Of a stretch of DNA of 64,000 bases, positions 1 to 9,321 are shown piece after piece (position 1 is the stretch's first letter; each line of letters begins with the position of its first letter). The notes under the pieces are model-generated. The model did no database searches. It was not told the origin of the DNA and worked only from the letters and a program-made list of their open reading frames with translations. Both the position numbers and the translations under genes were made by a program. Source of the stretch: JAEULH01 sp963746275. Lineage in GTDB: Bacteria > Pseudomonadota > Alphaproteobacteria > Rhodospirillales > Defluviicoccaceae. The DNA lies in assembly GCA_963746275.1 (NCBI GenBank), contig CAVVAX010000007.1, forward strand, positions 68,217-132,216, written 5' to 3'.

Positions 1-301
1 ACCTAGGCGTATGCGCATGAGGAGCGGGCGATATCGCAGTAGTGTCGGCGAGATACGGTGAAGGCCTTGCCCCGCCCTCTCCCACTTGCGCGTCCGGCGC
101 GCGGGAGAGGGGGCGCGCGTCAATAGTTCGTCGACCCTTTACCCTCGCCCGCGGCGAAGCCGTGCGAGAGGGAGGGACCCGGCGCAGCGGGGAGGGTGAG
201 GGCAGCGACGCCTCCGCCGCAGCCCCGCGGCGACAGCCTAGCTGCTGCCAGGTCTCGGCTCGCGACGAAGTGTGGCGGAGGGTGGCGAAAGAGGCGACGG
301 C
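1..301. other. Intergenic region with GC-rich inverted repeats
   Basis: No gene is supported here. It contains two hairpin-like blocks. CCCTCTCCC (76-84) is repeated inverted as GGGAGAGGG (103-111). A second palindromic block runs from about 139 to 202, with CCCTC-rich and GAGGG-rich arms. This resembles the 'ccctctccc...gggagaggg' intergenic repeats common in GC-rich proteobacteria. It lies just upstream of the antiporter gene. Confidence 0.5.
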
Positions 302-2084
302 ATGTTCGAGGCGATGAACCTCGCCATCCTGATCGGCGCCGGCCTGGTGGCGCTGAGCGCGCTCACCAGCCTGGCAGCGCGCCGCGCCGGGGTGCCGCTC
401 CTGCTCGTCTTCCTCGCCTTCGGCCTGCTCGCCGGCGAGGACGGCCTGCTCGGCATCGAGTTCGACAGCGGCCCGACCGCCTACTTCATCGGCACGCTGG
501 CGTTGGCCATCATCCTCTTCGACAGCGGTTTCGAGACCAGCCTCAAGAGCTTCCGCGCCGCAGGCGCGCCGGCGGTGGTTCTCGCCACGCTCGGCGTCAT
601 CCTGACGACGCTGCTTCTCGGCGCGGCCGCCCACCTGCTGCTCGGCATCGGCTGGATCAAGGGGTTCCTGCTCGGCGCCATCGTCGCCTCCACGGACGCG
701 GCGGCGGTGTTCTTCCTGTTGCGCGCCGGCGGCGTCATGCTGCGCGAGCGGGTCAAGGCGACGCTCGAGATCGAATCCGGCTCCAACGACCCGATAGCGA
801 TTTTCCTCACCGCACTGCTGGCGGAGCTGGCCGTCGCCGCGCCCGACCTGCCGGCAGATCTCTCCTGGCATCTGGCGGCAAGCTTCGCCCTCCAGATCGG
901 GCTTGGCCTCGTGCTGGGTGTCCTCGGCGGCTTCGCGATTGCTTGGCTGCTGAACCGGCTCCGCGACCTGGACGCGGGGCTCTATCCCATCACCGCGGTC
1001 GCCGCGGCGCTGATGCTGGTAGCGGCGACCGCTCTGGTCGGCGGCAGCGGCTTCCTCGCCGCTTATGTCGCCGGCGTGGTTGCCGGCAACCGCCGGGTCC
1101 GCTTCGCCCCGCGGCTGCGCCGGTTCCAGGTCGGCATGACTTGGCTCGCGCAGATCGGCATGTTCCTCGTCCTCGGCCTGCTGGCGACGCCGTCGGAGTT
1201 CGGCGACGCCATCGTTCCGGCGCTGGTGCTGGCGGCGATCCTCATCTTCGTCGCCCGGCCGCTGGCGGTCTGGCTTTGCCTCCTGCCCTTCCGCTTCTCG
1301 GCCCGCGAGACGGCCTTCGTCGGCTGGGTGGGCTTGCGCGGCGCTGTCTCCATCCTGCTGGCGATCCTGCCGTCGCTCTACGGATTGCCGGACGCCCACT
1401 TCTACTTCAACGTCGTCTTCGTCATGGTGGTTGCCTCGCTCCTGATCCAGGGCTGGACCATCCCGTTCACGGCCCGGCGGCTGCAGCAGATGGTGCCCCG
1501 GCGCTCCAGCCTGGTCGAGCGGGTCGAGCTGGAGCTGCCGGGAGAAACGGCGCTGGAGCTCGTCGGCTACCGCATCCATCCCGAAAGCGCCATCGCCAGG
1601 GGCGAGCGGGTGCCGCGCTGGGCGCGGCCGATCCTGATCGTCCGCGAGGGCCGCGCCTACTCGGTGCACAACGCCAAGCAACTGCGCCCGGGCGATCAGG
1701 CCTACCTGTTCGCCTCACCGAGGCAGGCGCAGATCCTGGACAAGATCTATGCCTCGCCGGTCGAGCCCGACGATCCCGGACGTGTTCGGCGACTTCGGCA
1801 TGGTCCCGGAGACGACCATGGCCGAGCTCGCCCACCACTACGGCGCCGAGGCCGAGGACGTGCCGGCCGAGACCAGCCTCGGCGCGCTCCTGATGAAGGA
1901 ATTCCACGACCAGCCGGCAGCGGGCGATCGGATGAGCCTGGGTCCCGTGGAGATCGTCGTTCGTTCGCTCAAGGACGATGGCTCGGTGGCCGAGGTGGGT
2001 GTGATCCTCGAACATCCGCCCCGGCAGAAGCGACGCTGGCCGAGCTGGCTCGAGCGGCTAGTGCCCGGCCGGAAGATGCCGTGA
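302..2084 (+). CDS. K+/H+ antiporter, NhaP2/CvrA-like (frameshifted)
   Basis: An inner-membrane monovalent cation/proton antiporter of the CPA1 type. The N-terminal ~390 residues are a run of about a dozen hydrophobic segments with family landmarks such as IILFDSGFETSL, GAIVASTDAAAVF, ESGSNDPIAIFLT and GWVGLRGAVSILLA. These are followed by a soluble TrkA-C-like regulatory domain (around GYRIHPESAIARGERVPRWA) and a CorC/HlyC-like tail. Near 1775 the frame shifts by one base; the tail (DVFGDFGMVPETTMAEL...) continues in another frame to the stop at 2084. The domain order matches intact NhaP2 proteins (~590 residues), so this is probably one gene with an indel. The start at 302 follows a GAAAGAGG ribosome site. 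NhaP2 proteins help set cytoplasmic K+ and pH; the exact ion is not shown by the sequence. Confidence 0.85.
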
Positions 2085-2109
2085 ACGCGTTGATCGGGCG
2101 CCCGCGCCC

Positions 2110-2997
2110 TCAATGCCCGAAGAAGGCGGCGAGCGCGGCGGCGGTGCGCTCCGGTTCCTCCTCGGCGATGAAGTGGCCGCAGTCGAAGGCCTCGCTCGCG
2201 GACGTCCGCGGCGTAGTCGCGCCAGACGTCGAGCGGCGTTCCGCGCGCTGGTGTGCAGGTAGCGCCGGCCCCAGAGCAGGAGCGTCGGGCAGCGGATCTT
2301 GCGGCCGGCCTCGCGGTCGGCGCGGTCGTGGTCGAGGTCGATGCTGGCGGCGGCGCGGTAGTCCTCGCAGGCGGCCTCGATCACCGACGGCTTGCGAAAG
2401 TGCCGGACGTAGGCCTCGACGGCGTCGGCCTCGAGCAGGGCCCTGTTGCCGGCCCAGCGGTCGAGCAGGTGGTGGAGGTAGAAGTCCGGGTCCTGGCCGA
2501 TGAGCCGCTCCGGCATCGGCGCCGGCTGGGCGAGAAAGAGCCAGTGGTACGTCGATAGCGCCGAGCGCCAGTCCATCGCCTCCCAGACCGCCAGCGTCGG
2601 CAGGATGTCGAGGACGGCGAGGCGCGGAACGCTCGCCGGGTAGTCGAGGGCCAGGCGGTGCGCCACCCGGCCGCCGCGGTCATGGCCGGCGAGAAAGAAG
2701 CGGCTGTGGCCCAGCGCCGCCATCACCTCGACCATGTCGCCGGCCATCGCCCGCTTGCTGTAGGTGTGGTGCGCCGCCGTCCGGGCGCGGCCCGCGGCTG
2801 TCGCCGTAGCCACGGAGGTCCGGCAGCACCAGGCTGTAGCGGTCGGCCAGCCGCCCGGCCACCGCATGCCAGGCGAGGTGTGTCTGCGGAAAGCCGTGCA
2901 GCAGGAGCAGCGGCCGGCCGCTGCCACCGGCGGCGACGTTGATCTCGGCGTCACCCGCCGCCACGGGAATGCGGTGGTATACGAAGCCTTCGAGCAT
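2110..2997 (-). CDS. Alpha/beta hydrolase, haloacetate-dehalogenase-like (frameshifted)
   Basis: A soluble alpha/beta-hydrolase-fold enzyme of about 295 residues. It starts MLEGFVYHRIPV behind an AGAGGAGG site. The oxyanion-hole motif LLLLHGFPQTHLAWH, LPDLRGYGDS, and the nucleophile elbow FLAGHDRGGRVAHRLALDYP (Asp as nucleophile, as in dehalogenase-type members) are all present. The catalytic-His region DCGHFIAEEEPERTA sits near the C-terminus. To read it through, about three single-base frame changes are needed (roughly 2780, 2240 and 2190), ending in ...AAFFGH at 2110. The closest families are haloacetate dehalogenase and fluoroacetate dehalogenase-like hydrolases, but the substrate cannot be told from sequence alone. 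It converges on the antiporter gene. Confidence 0.75.
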
Positions 2998-3122
2998 GCC
3001 GATCCAGCCTCCTCTGGCGAACATCCGGCAGGCGAGAGCCCGGCGTCGGCAAGAGAAGCCGGACATGGCGGCCGCTGCCAGACTACACGTTAAGCGAACC
3101 CGCGTTCCGCCGGAGCCGACCA

Positions 3123-3863
3123 TGCCTCGCTACAAGCTCCTCCTCGAGTACGACGGCGCCCCGTTCGTCGGCTGGCAGCGCCAGGACAACGGCCCCTCGG
3201 TGCAGGCCGCGATCGAGGACGCGGTCTTCGCCTTCTGTGGCGAGCGCACCGTCGTCCACGGCGCCGGGCGGACGGATGCCGGCGTCCACGCCCTCGGCCA
3301 GGTGGCGCATATCGACCTGAACCGCGAGGCCCCGGCCAAGACCGTGCGCGACGCCCTGAACTTCCACCTTCGCCCGGCGCCAATCGTGGTTCTCGCCGCC
3401 GAGCCTATCGACGCCGCCTTCCATGCCCGCTTCTCGGCGATCGCAGCGGCGCTACCTCTATCGCATCCTCAACCGGCCGAGCCCGCCAGCACTGCTGCGC
3501 GGGCGCTGCTGGTGGCTGCCGGTGCCGCTCGACTGCCGAGGCGATGCAGCTGGCGGGAACCATGCTGATCGGCCGCCACGACCTCTCGACCTTCCGCGCC
3601 GCCTTGTGCCAGGCGGCATCTCCGGTCAAGACCATCGACCATCTGAGCGTGGAGCGGGACGGCGAAGCGATCACCATCGACGTTCGCGCCCGCTCCTTCC
3701 TCCACCATCAGGTGCGCAACATCGCCGGCAGCCTTGTCCTGGTCGGGCGCGGCAAGTGGTCGCAGGACGATTTCGCCGAGCGTTCGCTGCCCGCGACCGC
3801 CGCCGCGGCGGCCCCACCGCCCCAGCGTGCGGGCTGTACCTGGCTGCGGTCGCGTACGCCTAA
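3123..3863 (+). CDS. truA: tRNA pseudouridine(38-40) synthase (frameshifted)
   Basis: Isomerises uridines 38-40 in the anticodon stem of many tRNAs to pseudouridine. It starts MPRYKLLLEYDGAPFVGWQRQ and carries the catalytic-aspartate motif GRTDAGVHALGQVAHID. Further on are RRYLYRILNRP, GRHDLSTFRA, SFLHHQVRNIAGSLV and the typical C-terminal APACGLYLAAVAY. These blocks lie in order but in different frames; shifts are needed near 3440, 3540 and 3790. Total length (~246 residues) is normal for TruA. The gene product is essential or near-essential in many bacteria, so sequencing indels are the likelier explanation. In relatives truA is often directly followed by dapE-dapD; here a glycosyltransferase segment intervenes. 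Confidence 0.9.
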
Positions 3864-3908
3864 CCGGCGTGAAGCCGATGCTGCCGGACGCGCTTCGCCG
3901 GAGCGTTC

Positions 3909-5203
3909 CTAGTCGACGCTTCCGAGGACGCGGCCGAAGTCCAGGGGCACCCGGGCATCGACCCGCTCGCGCGCTCGCTGCGCTCGCCGTCGCCTTCCTG
4001 ATGCGCGCGCGACCAGCGGAACCCGGGTCCGGGCCTGAACGACCGAGGCGACGGCATCGGCGAACCGCGTCGAAGTCGGCCTGCGGCGCGACATGCAGCG
4101 AGCCAAGGGCGAGTCGCCGCCACTCCTCCTCGTTCGAGGACACCATGAACATGAGGTTGGCCAGCCCCTCGACCTCTCCGGGTGCGAACGAGAAGCCATT
4201 GACGCCGGCGTGCACCAGTTCGTCCACGGCGCCGCACACGTTGGAGCAGAGGATCGGCACGCCCATGGCGACGGCCTCGTTGATGACCAAACCCCAGGGT
4301 TCCGAGACGCTCGGCAGGATGAGCGAAACGGTCGAGGCGAGCGTCTCGCAAACCTCCTTCTCGTTGGCGAAGCCGAAGAAGATCACGGATCGGATGTTTC
4401 TTTCCCGGACGATTCGCTCGATCAGCTCGCGGTCCGGACCGTCGCCGCAGAGGACGAGGTCGCGCGGCGCCACGCCACGCTCCTCGCAGAGGTCCCGGTA
4501 GCGGGCGTAGGCGTGCAGCGCCGTCGGGATATCCTTTTCGGGCACCATCCGGGCGATGATCGTGAAGTGCCGGCGGCGGTACTCGTGCCCGCCCGGCGCA
4601 GGGTCGCTCCCCGAACAGGTGCGGACACGGTCGATGGACAGGGTATCAAGCCCGGTGCGGAAGTTCTGCAGTCCGGACGCCGAGGAACTCAAGGTACTTC
4701 GTATGGGGCTCGCCGCTGGTTATCCCGCCGACGTAGGGCATGAACAGCCATTTCTTGATGGCCTCCTTCCACACGAATCGATCCTTGTCGGAGTATTTGG
4801 ACGCCATCATGATATAGGGCGACTTGCCCAACAACCTCAGCGCAACCGCCGTTAAGAACGTATCCATGAAGTGGTAGTTGATCAGAAATACGTGCTTCGC
4901 CTTGATGCGTATCAGGCAAGAAAGCAACGCGCGCAGGCGCCGCCGCTGACTGATCTTCTCCCAGTCCCTGGACGGAAAAAGAGTGATGCGCTCGAAGCCC
5001 TGGCTGTTTGCCCGCTCCCAGGCGTAGGTGGTGCTGCGGTCGGAGTACTCGATGCCGACTACTCGCATCTTGTCGCCGATAACGTCATGTGCGGCAGCAA
5101 TCCTGTCGACGTGGTACGGCGCGAACTGCTGAAAGCATATCGCAACAACTTCGCGTTCGCCGACAGTTTCAACCGGTCGCTCTGAGAATTTACCGTCTCT
5201 CAT
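3909..5203 (-). CDS. Glycosyltransferase family 4-like (frameshifted)
   Basis: A GT-B fold glycosyltransferase of about 430 residues. The N-terminal domain starts MRDGKFSERPVETVGEREVV. The C-terminal nucleotide-sugar-binding domain has FTIIARMVPEKDIPTALHAY, DLVLCGDGPDRELIERI and the EPWGLVINEAVAMGVPILCS motif (E-x7-E type). A frame change near 4670 joins the two halves, and another near 4080 leads into the C-terminal ...GRVLGSVD. The product probably adds a sugar to a surface polysaccharide or a glycoconjugate; donor and acceptor are unknown. The 4650-5300 portion is visibly richer in A/T than neighbouring genes, which fits horizontal acquisition. It lies tail-to-tail with truA. Confidence 0.8.
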
Positions 5204-5799
5204 AATAGACCCGTTTCCTTTCGCTTCTGCACCGCAAGTTAGGCCCCTATAGCGGTAGGACCAGCGTCTCCCGGCTCCATACTTTCTCTCGCCGCTTCAA
5301 AGACGTTTTGTTTCCTGCACGGTTCCGGATGCCGATGCGCGCAGGAGACTACAATGCAATTGTGTCACTGCGGTGCCTTCGGGTCACCCGACCCTTGGCC
5401 CAGCTTCCCAGCACCCATAACAAGCCCCAGCGACGGCGTAAAGAACATGCGTAAGTACGAGCCGAAGGCCGCCGGCGATCAGCCCTCCGCGCGGATCCGG
5501 CCGCATTGGGCGGTGCATCGGCCAAGCGCAGGAAGGCTCGTTGCGAAGAATCGCCGGAAGACTCACCGGCATTGGCAGCACGTTGCCGAGAGGATGATGG
5601 GGGTGGGCAAGGAGGGGGATGAAGAACGGAATGAAGGTCATGACCGGGCCGGCAAGCCTGTCAATAATGCATCCACCGAAAGCCAGCGGACAAAGTAAAG
5701 TGCGCCGACTTGCCCCCGGTCGCGCTGGGGAGCCCGGCCAGCGGTGGAGGCCGAGTCCTGCGGCTTAGCGGCCCGGGGCGCTCACCGGGGCCCGGCGGC
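5204..5799. other. Stretch without a supported gene
   Basis: About 600 bases of mixed composition upstream of the glycosyltransferase. On the minus strand a short hydrophobic reading frame (about 5384-5680: ...FGGCIIDRLAGPVMTFIPFF and later GGLIAGGLRLVLTHVLYAVA) could be a broken small membrane protein. The frame changes and no family is recognised. No other convincing gene is seen. Confidence 0.3.
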
Positions 5800-6286
5800 C
5801 GCAGCGAGCTGCCTGTTGCAGGTTACGCCTTCACCCACACCCACACCCACACCCACACCGCACACCCGCACCCAGTCCAGCTTGAGCGGCATCTGCGGCC
5901 CGGCGACGACGTCGCCCAGCCAGTAGAACGTTCCGTTGATCGTCTTCGCTCCCGGCGAACAGTGCGAAACCTGCGTGTCGTTGACGTAATGGTTGACCGC
6001 GTGGGGGAGCGCCCGCATCGCCACCGTGTTGAAGTTCCGCCAGCTCACGTCCTTGCTCTCGCTCGGATGATAGGTTGTCCACAGGTCGAGCTTGATCGGT
6101 TGCCGCCCGTCGGGTTCTGGCAGAGGTGCACCGAGCGGTATCGCCGCCGTGGATGAACTCGTAGAAGTCCGGCTCGACGAAGCGGGTGCAAGGCCGCGGA
6201 TAGCGGTACAGGTGGCACATGTCCATGGTCCAGAAAGCTGGGAAGCCCCCGCTGACCGGGGTCTCCTCGTGGGCGTGCTTTCTCAT
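5800..6286 (-). pseudogene. Uncharacterised gene remnant, frameshifted
   Basis: On the minus strand a start at 6286 sits right behind a run of nine G. It gives MRKHAHEETPVSGGFPAFWT, then MCHLYRYPRPCTRFVEPDFY. After a frame change near 6120 it continues as DLWTTYHPSESKDVSWRNF, AMRALPHAVNHYVND, GAKTINGTFYWLGDVV, and finally the Val-Gly repeat. The residue use (Trp, Tyr, His, Asn) is that of a real protein rather than a shadow. I recognise no family. It could be a degraded gene acquired with the adjacent glycosyltransferase, or an intact gene hidden by indels, with the homopolymer a likely trouble spot. Confidence 0.4.
5832..5859. repeat. Hexanucleotide tandem repeat (CACCCA)n
   Basis: About four and a half uninterrupted copies of the unit CACCCA, followed by near copies up to 5873. 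Read on the minus strand in the frame of the neighbouring gene remnant it encodes a (Val-Gly)n run. Such hexamer repeats are prone to slippage but keep the reading frame. Confidence 0.85.
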
Positions 6287-6345
6287 TTCCCCCCCCCCGT
6301 GCAGCACGGCGCATGCCACTGATCGCCGCCGCAGGGCAAGTTTCG

Positions 6346-6915
6346 TCAGTGCAGCCTGTCGGTGAGCCCGCTGATGAGCAGGCTAAGCAGCACGTCGATG
6401 GAGACGATGCCGACGGCGGTCAACGGCGGCGCCGCGAGCCCGGCCCGGGCGATGAACCACAGGTAGGCCAGCACCGCCACGATCGCGATCAGCCACACGA
6501 CGCCGGCCGCGGTCGGACTAATCACCTGCAGGGCGTTGAGCATGGCGATCGGCACGAGGACAGCGTTCTGCAGGACCAGCGACCAGTTGTAGGCAACGAT
6601 GTAGCCGACGAAGCGGTCGCGGCAGTCGAGCAGCCCGGTCAGGGCGTGCATGACGACCGGGTAGGCGAACCAGGAGATCAGGTAGCTGATCGCCTCGATC
6701 AGGCCGTAGTGCATGGGGTCGCCGGGTTCGCCGGCGGCCGAGTAACGCAGACCGAGCATCACCGCGTAGAGCGGGGCGACGATGAGCGCGGCGAAGAACG
6801 AACGCCAGAAGCCGTCGACGCTCCTGTCGAAATAGGCCATGCCGGCGCGGTCGAAGTGGGCGAGGCGCCAGCTGCCGTAGAGCGACGAGAGGATCTCGCG
6901 GCTGCTGGGAATCAT
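6346..6915 (-). CDS. Conserved hypothetical inner-membrane protein
   Basis: 189 residues with an amphipathic N-terminus (MIPSSREILSSLYGSWRLAH) and about five hydrophobic segments (roughly residues 38-55, 72-92, 105-127, 133-153 and 165-185). Its start overlaps the stop of dapE by the ATGA arrangement, so it is translationally coupled to the dapD-dapE genes. It looks like the small polytopic membrane proteins found beside dapE in other alphaproteobacteria. No catalytic motif is seen, and I assign no function. Confidence 0.75.
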   Translation of the reverse strand: MIPSSREILSSLYGSWRLAHFDRAGMAYFDRSVDGFWRSFFAALIVAPLYAVMLGLRYSAAGEPGDPMHYGLIEAISYLISWFAYPVVMHALTGLLDCRDRFVGYIVAYNWSLVLQNAVLVPIAMLNALQVISPTAAGVVWLIAIVAVLAYLWFIARAGLAAPPLTAVGIVSIDVLLSLLISGLTDRLH

Positions 6916-8063
6916 GCCGGCTTTCCGAAGAAGCGGGCGAGGACGCCGGCGTAGATCGCGGTCAGCGTCTCGAGGTCGGCGACGGCCACGTTCTCGTCGA
7001 CCTTATGCGCGCTCTCCCCGACCATCCCGAATTCGCACACCGCGCAGGCGTCCTTGAGGAACCGCGCATCTGAGGTGCCGCCGCTGGTGCTGAACTCAGG
7101 CATCCGGCCTGTGCACTCTGTCGCCGCGCTTGCCACCATTTCCGCGAGCGGGCCCGGCTTGCAGACAAACGCCTCGCCGGAGCACTCCATCTCCAGGGCA
7201 TAGCGGCCGCCGACGCTCAGGCAGCGGGCCTCGATCCACTCGCGCAGGGACGCGGCCGTGTGCCGGTCGTTGAAGCGGATATTGAACGCCGCCCGCGCCG
7301 CCGCCGGGATGACGTTGCTCGCGGCGTTGCCGACGTCGATCGAGGTGAACGTCAGCGTCGAGGGCTGGAAAAAGTCGGTGCCGGCATCCAGCGGCTCGGC
7401 GTCCAGCGCCGCCAGCATGCGGAGCAGGCGCGGGATGGGATTGTCGGCGAGGTGAGGGTAGGCGGCATGGCCCTGCACGCCATCGACGCGCAGATGCGCG
7501 TTCAGGCTGCCGCGCCGGCCGATCTTGATCATCTCGCCCAAGGCGGACGGGTTGGTCGGCTCGCCGATGAGGCAGGCGTCCAGCCGCTCGCCGCGCCCGG
7601 CCAGCCAGCTCAGGACCGTGCGCGTGCCGTTGACCGCCGGTCCCTCCTCGTCGCCGGTGATCAGCAGGCTGATGGAGCCTCGGGGTTCGCCACCCTCCTG
7701 CAGGTGGCGCGCCGCGGCCGCGACGAAACAGCCGATCGCGGTCTTCATGTCGGCGGCGCCGCGGCCATACAGGCGGCTGCCGCGGATCTCGGCGGCGAAG
7801 GGATCGACGCTCCAGCCCGCCCCCGGCGGCACGACGTCTGTATGCCCGGCGAAGCAGAAGTTCGGGGCTCGCTCGCCGAGGCGGGCGTAGAGGTTGTCGA
7901 CCGGCGCCGTGCCGTCCTCCGCAAAGCGCAGGCGATGGCACGAAAAACCCAGCCGCTCTAGCGCCGCCGAAAGCACCCTGAGGGCGCCGGCATCCTCGGG
8001 CGTGACGCTCGGGCAGCGGATCAGGGCGCGGCTCAGCTCCAGCGGATCGACCGATGCGGCCAT
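6912..8063 (-). CDS. dapE: Succinyl-diaminopimelate desuccinylase
   Basis: Hydrolyses N-succinyl-LL-2,6-diaminopimelate to LL-diaminopimelate and succinate in lysine/peptidoglycan precursor synthesis; a cytosolic M20-family di-zinc enzyme. 383 residues, the usual length. Zinc-site motifs are visible: GHTDVVPPG at residues 73-81, GRGAADMK at 100-107 (bridging Asp), and the catalytic GDEEG at 137-141. ASNVIPAAARAAFNIRFN marks the lid-domain region, and the C-terminal EFSTSGGTSDARF and VGESAHKVDENV complete the site. The start MAASVDPLEL at 8063 lies 29 bases after the dapD stop, so the two are probably co-transcribed. Confidence 0.96.
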   Translation of the reverse strand: MAASVDPLELSRALIRCPSVTPEDAGALRVLSAALERLGFSCHRLRFAEDGTAPVDNLYARLGERAPNFCFAGHTDVVPPGAGWSVDPFAAEIRGSRLYGRGAADMKTAIGCFVAAAARHLQEGGEPRGSISLLITGDEEGPAVNGTRTVLSWLAGRGERLDACLIGEPTNPSALGEMIKIGRRGSLNAHLRVDGVQGHAAYPHLADNPIPRLLRMLAALDAEPLDAGTDFFQPSTLTFTSIDVGNAASNVIPAAARAAFNIRFNDRHTAASLREWIEARCLSVGGRYALEMECSGEAFVCKPGPLAEMVASAATECTGRMPEFSTSGGTSDARFLKDACAVCEFGMVGESAHKVDENVAVADLETLTAIYAGVLARFFGKPA

Positions 8064-8092
8064 GGCTGTGGAGCCCGCGCCTCCCGTGCGCG

Positions 8093-8932
8093 TCACTCGC
8101 GGAGCAGCTCGTTGATGGAGGTCTTGGCCCGCGTCCTCTCGTCCACCTTCTTGACGATGACCGCGCAATAAAGACCGGGGCCGGGGCTGCCGTCCGGGAG
8201 CGGCCGGCCCGGCATGGTCCCGGAGACGACGACGGAGTAGGGCGGCACGGCGCCGTAATGGATCTCGCCCGTGGCTCTCTCCACGATCCGGGTCGACGCG
8301 CCGATGTAGACGCCCATGGACAGCACCGAGCCCTCGCCGATGCGCACCCCTTCCGCGACCTCGGCGCGCGCGCCGATGAAGCAGTTGTCCTCGACGATTA
8401 CCGGTGCCGCCTGCAGCGGCTCCAGCACGCCGCCGATCCCGGTGCCGCCCGAGATGTGGCAATTGCGTCCGATCTGGGCGCAGGAGCCGACGGTCGCCCA
8501 GGTGTCGATCATCGTGCCGCTGTCGACCCTCGCGCCGACGTTGATGAAGCAGGGCATCAGCACGACGCCCGGCGCGACGTACGCGGAGTGGCGCACGACG
8601 CACGAGGGGACGGCGCGAAAGCCCGCCTCGCGGAAGCGGTCTTCGTCCCAGCCGGAGAACTTGGGTGCAATCTTGTCGAACCAGCTGGTCCCGCCGGGGC
8701 CGCCTGCGATCGCCACCATGTCGTTCAGCCGGAACGAAAGCAGCACCGCCTTCTTCAGCCACTCGTGGACCCGCCAGACGCCGTCGATCCTCTCGACGAC
8801 GCGGGCGCGGCCGCTGTCAAGCAACGCTAGGGCCTCGTCAACCGCCTCGCGTACGGGCCCGTGGGTGTGCGGGCCGAAGTTGTCCCGCTCATCCCATGCC
8901 GCATCGACGGCATTCTTGAGATCGTCCGACAT
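8093..8932 (-). CDS. dapD: 2,3,4,5-tetrahydropyridine-2,6-dicarboxylate N-succinyltransferase
   Basis: Transfers succinate from succinyl-CoA to tetrahydrodipicolinate, the step just before the aminotransferase and DapE in the succinylase branch of lysine synthesis. 279 residues, close to the standard ~275. The N-terminal helical domain is followed by a left-handed beta-helix with hexapeptide repeats, visible from about residue 115 (YVAPGVVLMPCFINVGARVD, GTMIDTWATVGSCAQIGRNC). The C-terminal segment (PGLYCAVIVKKVDERTRAKT) is typical. It is the first gene of the dapD-dapE-membrane protein unit. Confidence 0.97.
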   Translation of the reverse strand: MSDDLKNAVDAAWDERDNFGPHTHGPVREAVDEALALLDSGRARVVERIDGVWRVHEWLKKAVLLSFRLNDMVAIAGGPGGTSWFDKIAPKFSGWDEDRFREAGFRAVPSCVVRHSAYVAPGVVLMPCFINVGARVDSGTMIDTWATVGSCAQIGRNCHISGGTGIGGVLEPLQAAPVIVEDNCFIGARAEVAEGVRIGEGSVLSMGVYIGASTRIVERATGEIHYGAVPPYSVVVSGTMPGRPLPDGSPGPGLYCAVIVKKVDERTRAKTSINELLRE

Positions 8933-9126
8933 GCCCGCCAGCCCCGCTCGTCAGCCCAGCAACAGCGCGCGACCATGGGCAAGGGGCCCATCCCTGTCAA
9001 CCGCGCCGACCTTGGCGGAGGCCCAAAGCGGCACAACCGGCGGCCAGAGCCAATTGCGATTGGACCTACACACCAGACCCGAACAACGTTATTAACTCTG
9101 TCGCGGAGCCGCCGTTCTGACCCGCG

Positions 9127-9200
9127 GTTCGTCACCCCCGGGCTCGTCCCGGGGGTCCGCTAAAGACGTGGCTCGCCGCAACAAGTGCGGCGATGACGGT
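9127..9200 (+). repeat. Family A palindromic repeat, copy 1
   Basis: Begins TTCGTCACCCCCGGGCTCGT. The core palindrome ACCCCCGGGCTCGTCCCGGG is followed by GACGTGGCTCGCCGCAACAA and ends GCGGCGATGACGG. The same layout (palindrome, then GACGTGGATCGCCGCAA...GCGATGACGG) recurs near 14.9, 18.9, 34.4, 56.1 and 60.7 kb. Confidence 0.75.
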
Positions 9201-9206
9201 GAGATA

Positions 9207-9286
9207 GTCGTCGCGAGCCGCGAAGCAGCTGGCGATCCAGAACAAGTCTACTGGAATGCTTCGGCGGCTTGCTCCCTCGCAATGAC
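9207..9286 (+). repeat. Family B inverted repeat, copy 1
   Basis: Left arm GTCGTCGCGAGCCGCGAAG...GGCGATCCAG, right arm GGAATGCTTCGGCGGCTTGC...CTCGCAATGAC. The ends are inverted copies (GTCnTnGCGAG / CTCGCAATGAC). Other copies lie at 12.1, 12.2 and 44.2 kb. Confidence 0.75.
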
Positions 9287-9321
9287 ACTCTTGTTCTGAT
9301 GCAGCCTGCTCGCGGGCCGTT

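Larger units (their letters stand above)
8933..9321. other. Intergenic region filled by palindromic repeats
   Basis: Gap between dapD (upstream side) and the universal stress protein gene. Besides a probable dapD promoter near 9060-9100 (A/T-rich for this genome), it holds one copy each of repeat families A and B. No coding sequence is seen. Confidence 0.5.

Noticed and set aside
5384..5641. 85-residue minus-strand hydrophobic open frame
   Set aside because: Hydrophobic pieces lie in two frames, no ribosome site or family; too weak to call a gene.
5831..5875. Possible CRISPR-like short repeat
   Set aside because: It is a plain hexamer tandem repeat with no spacers.
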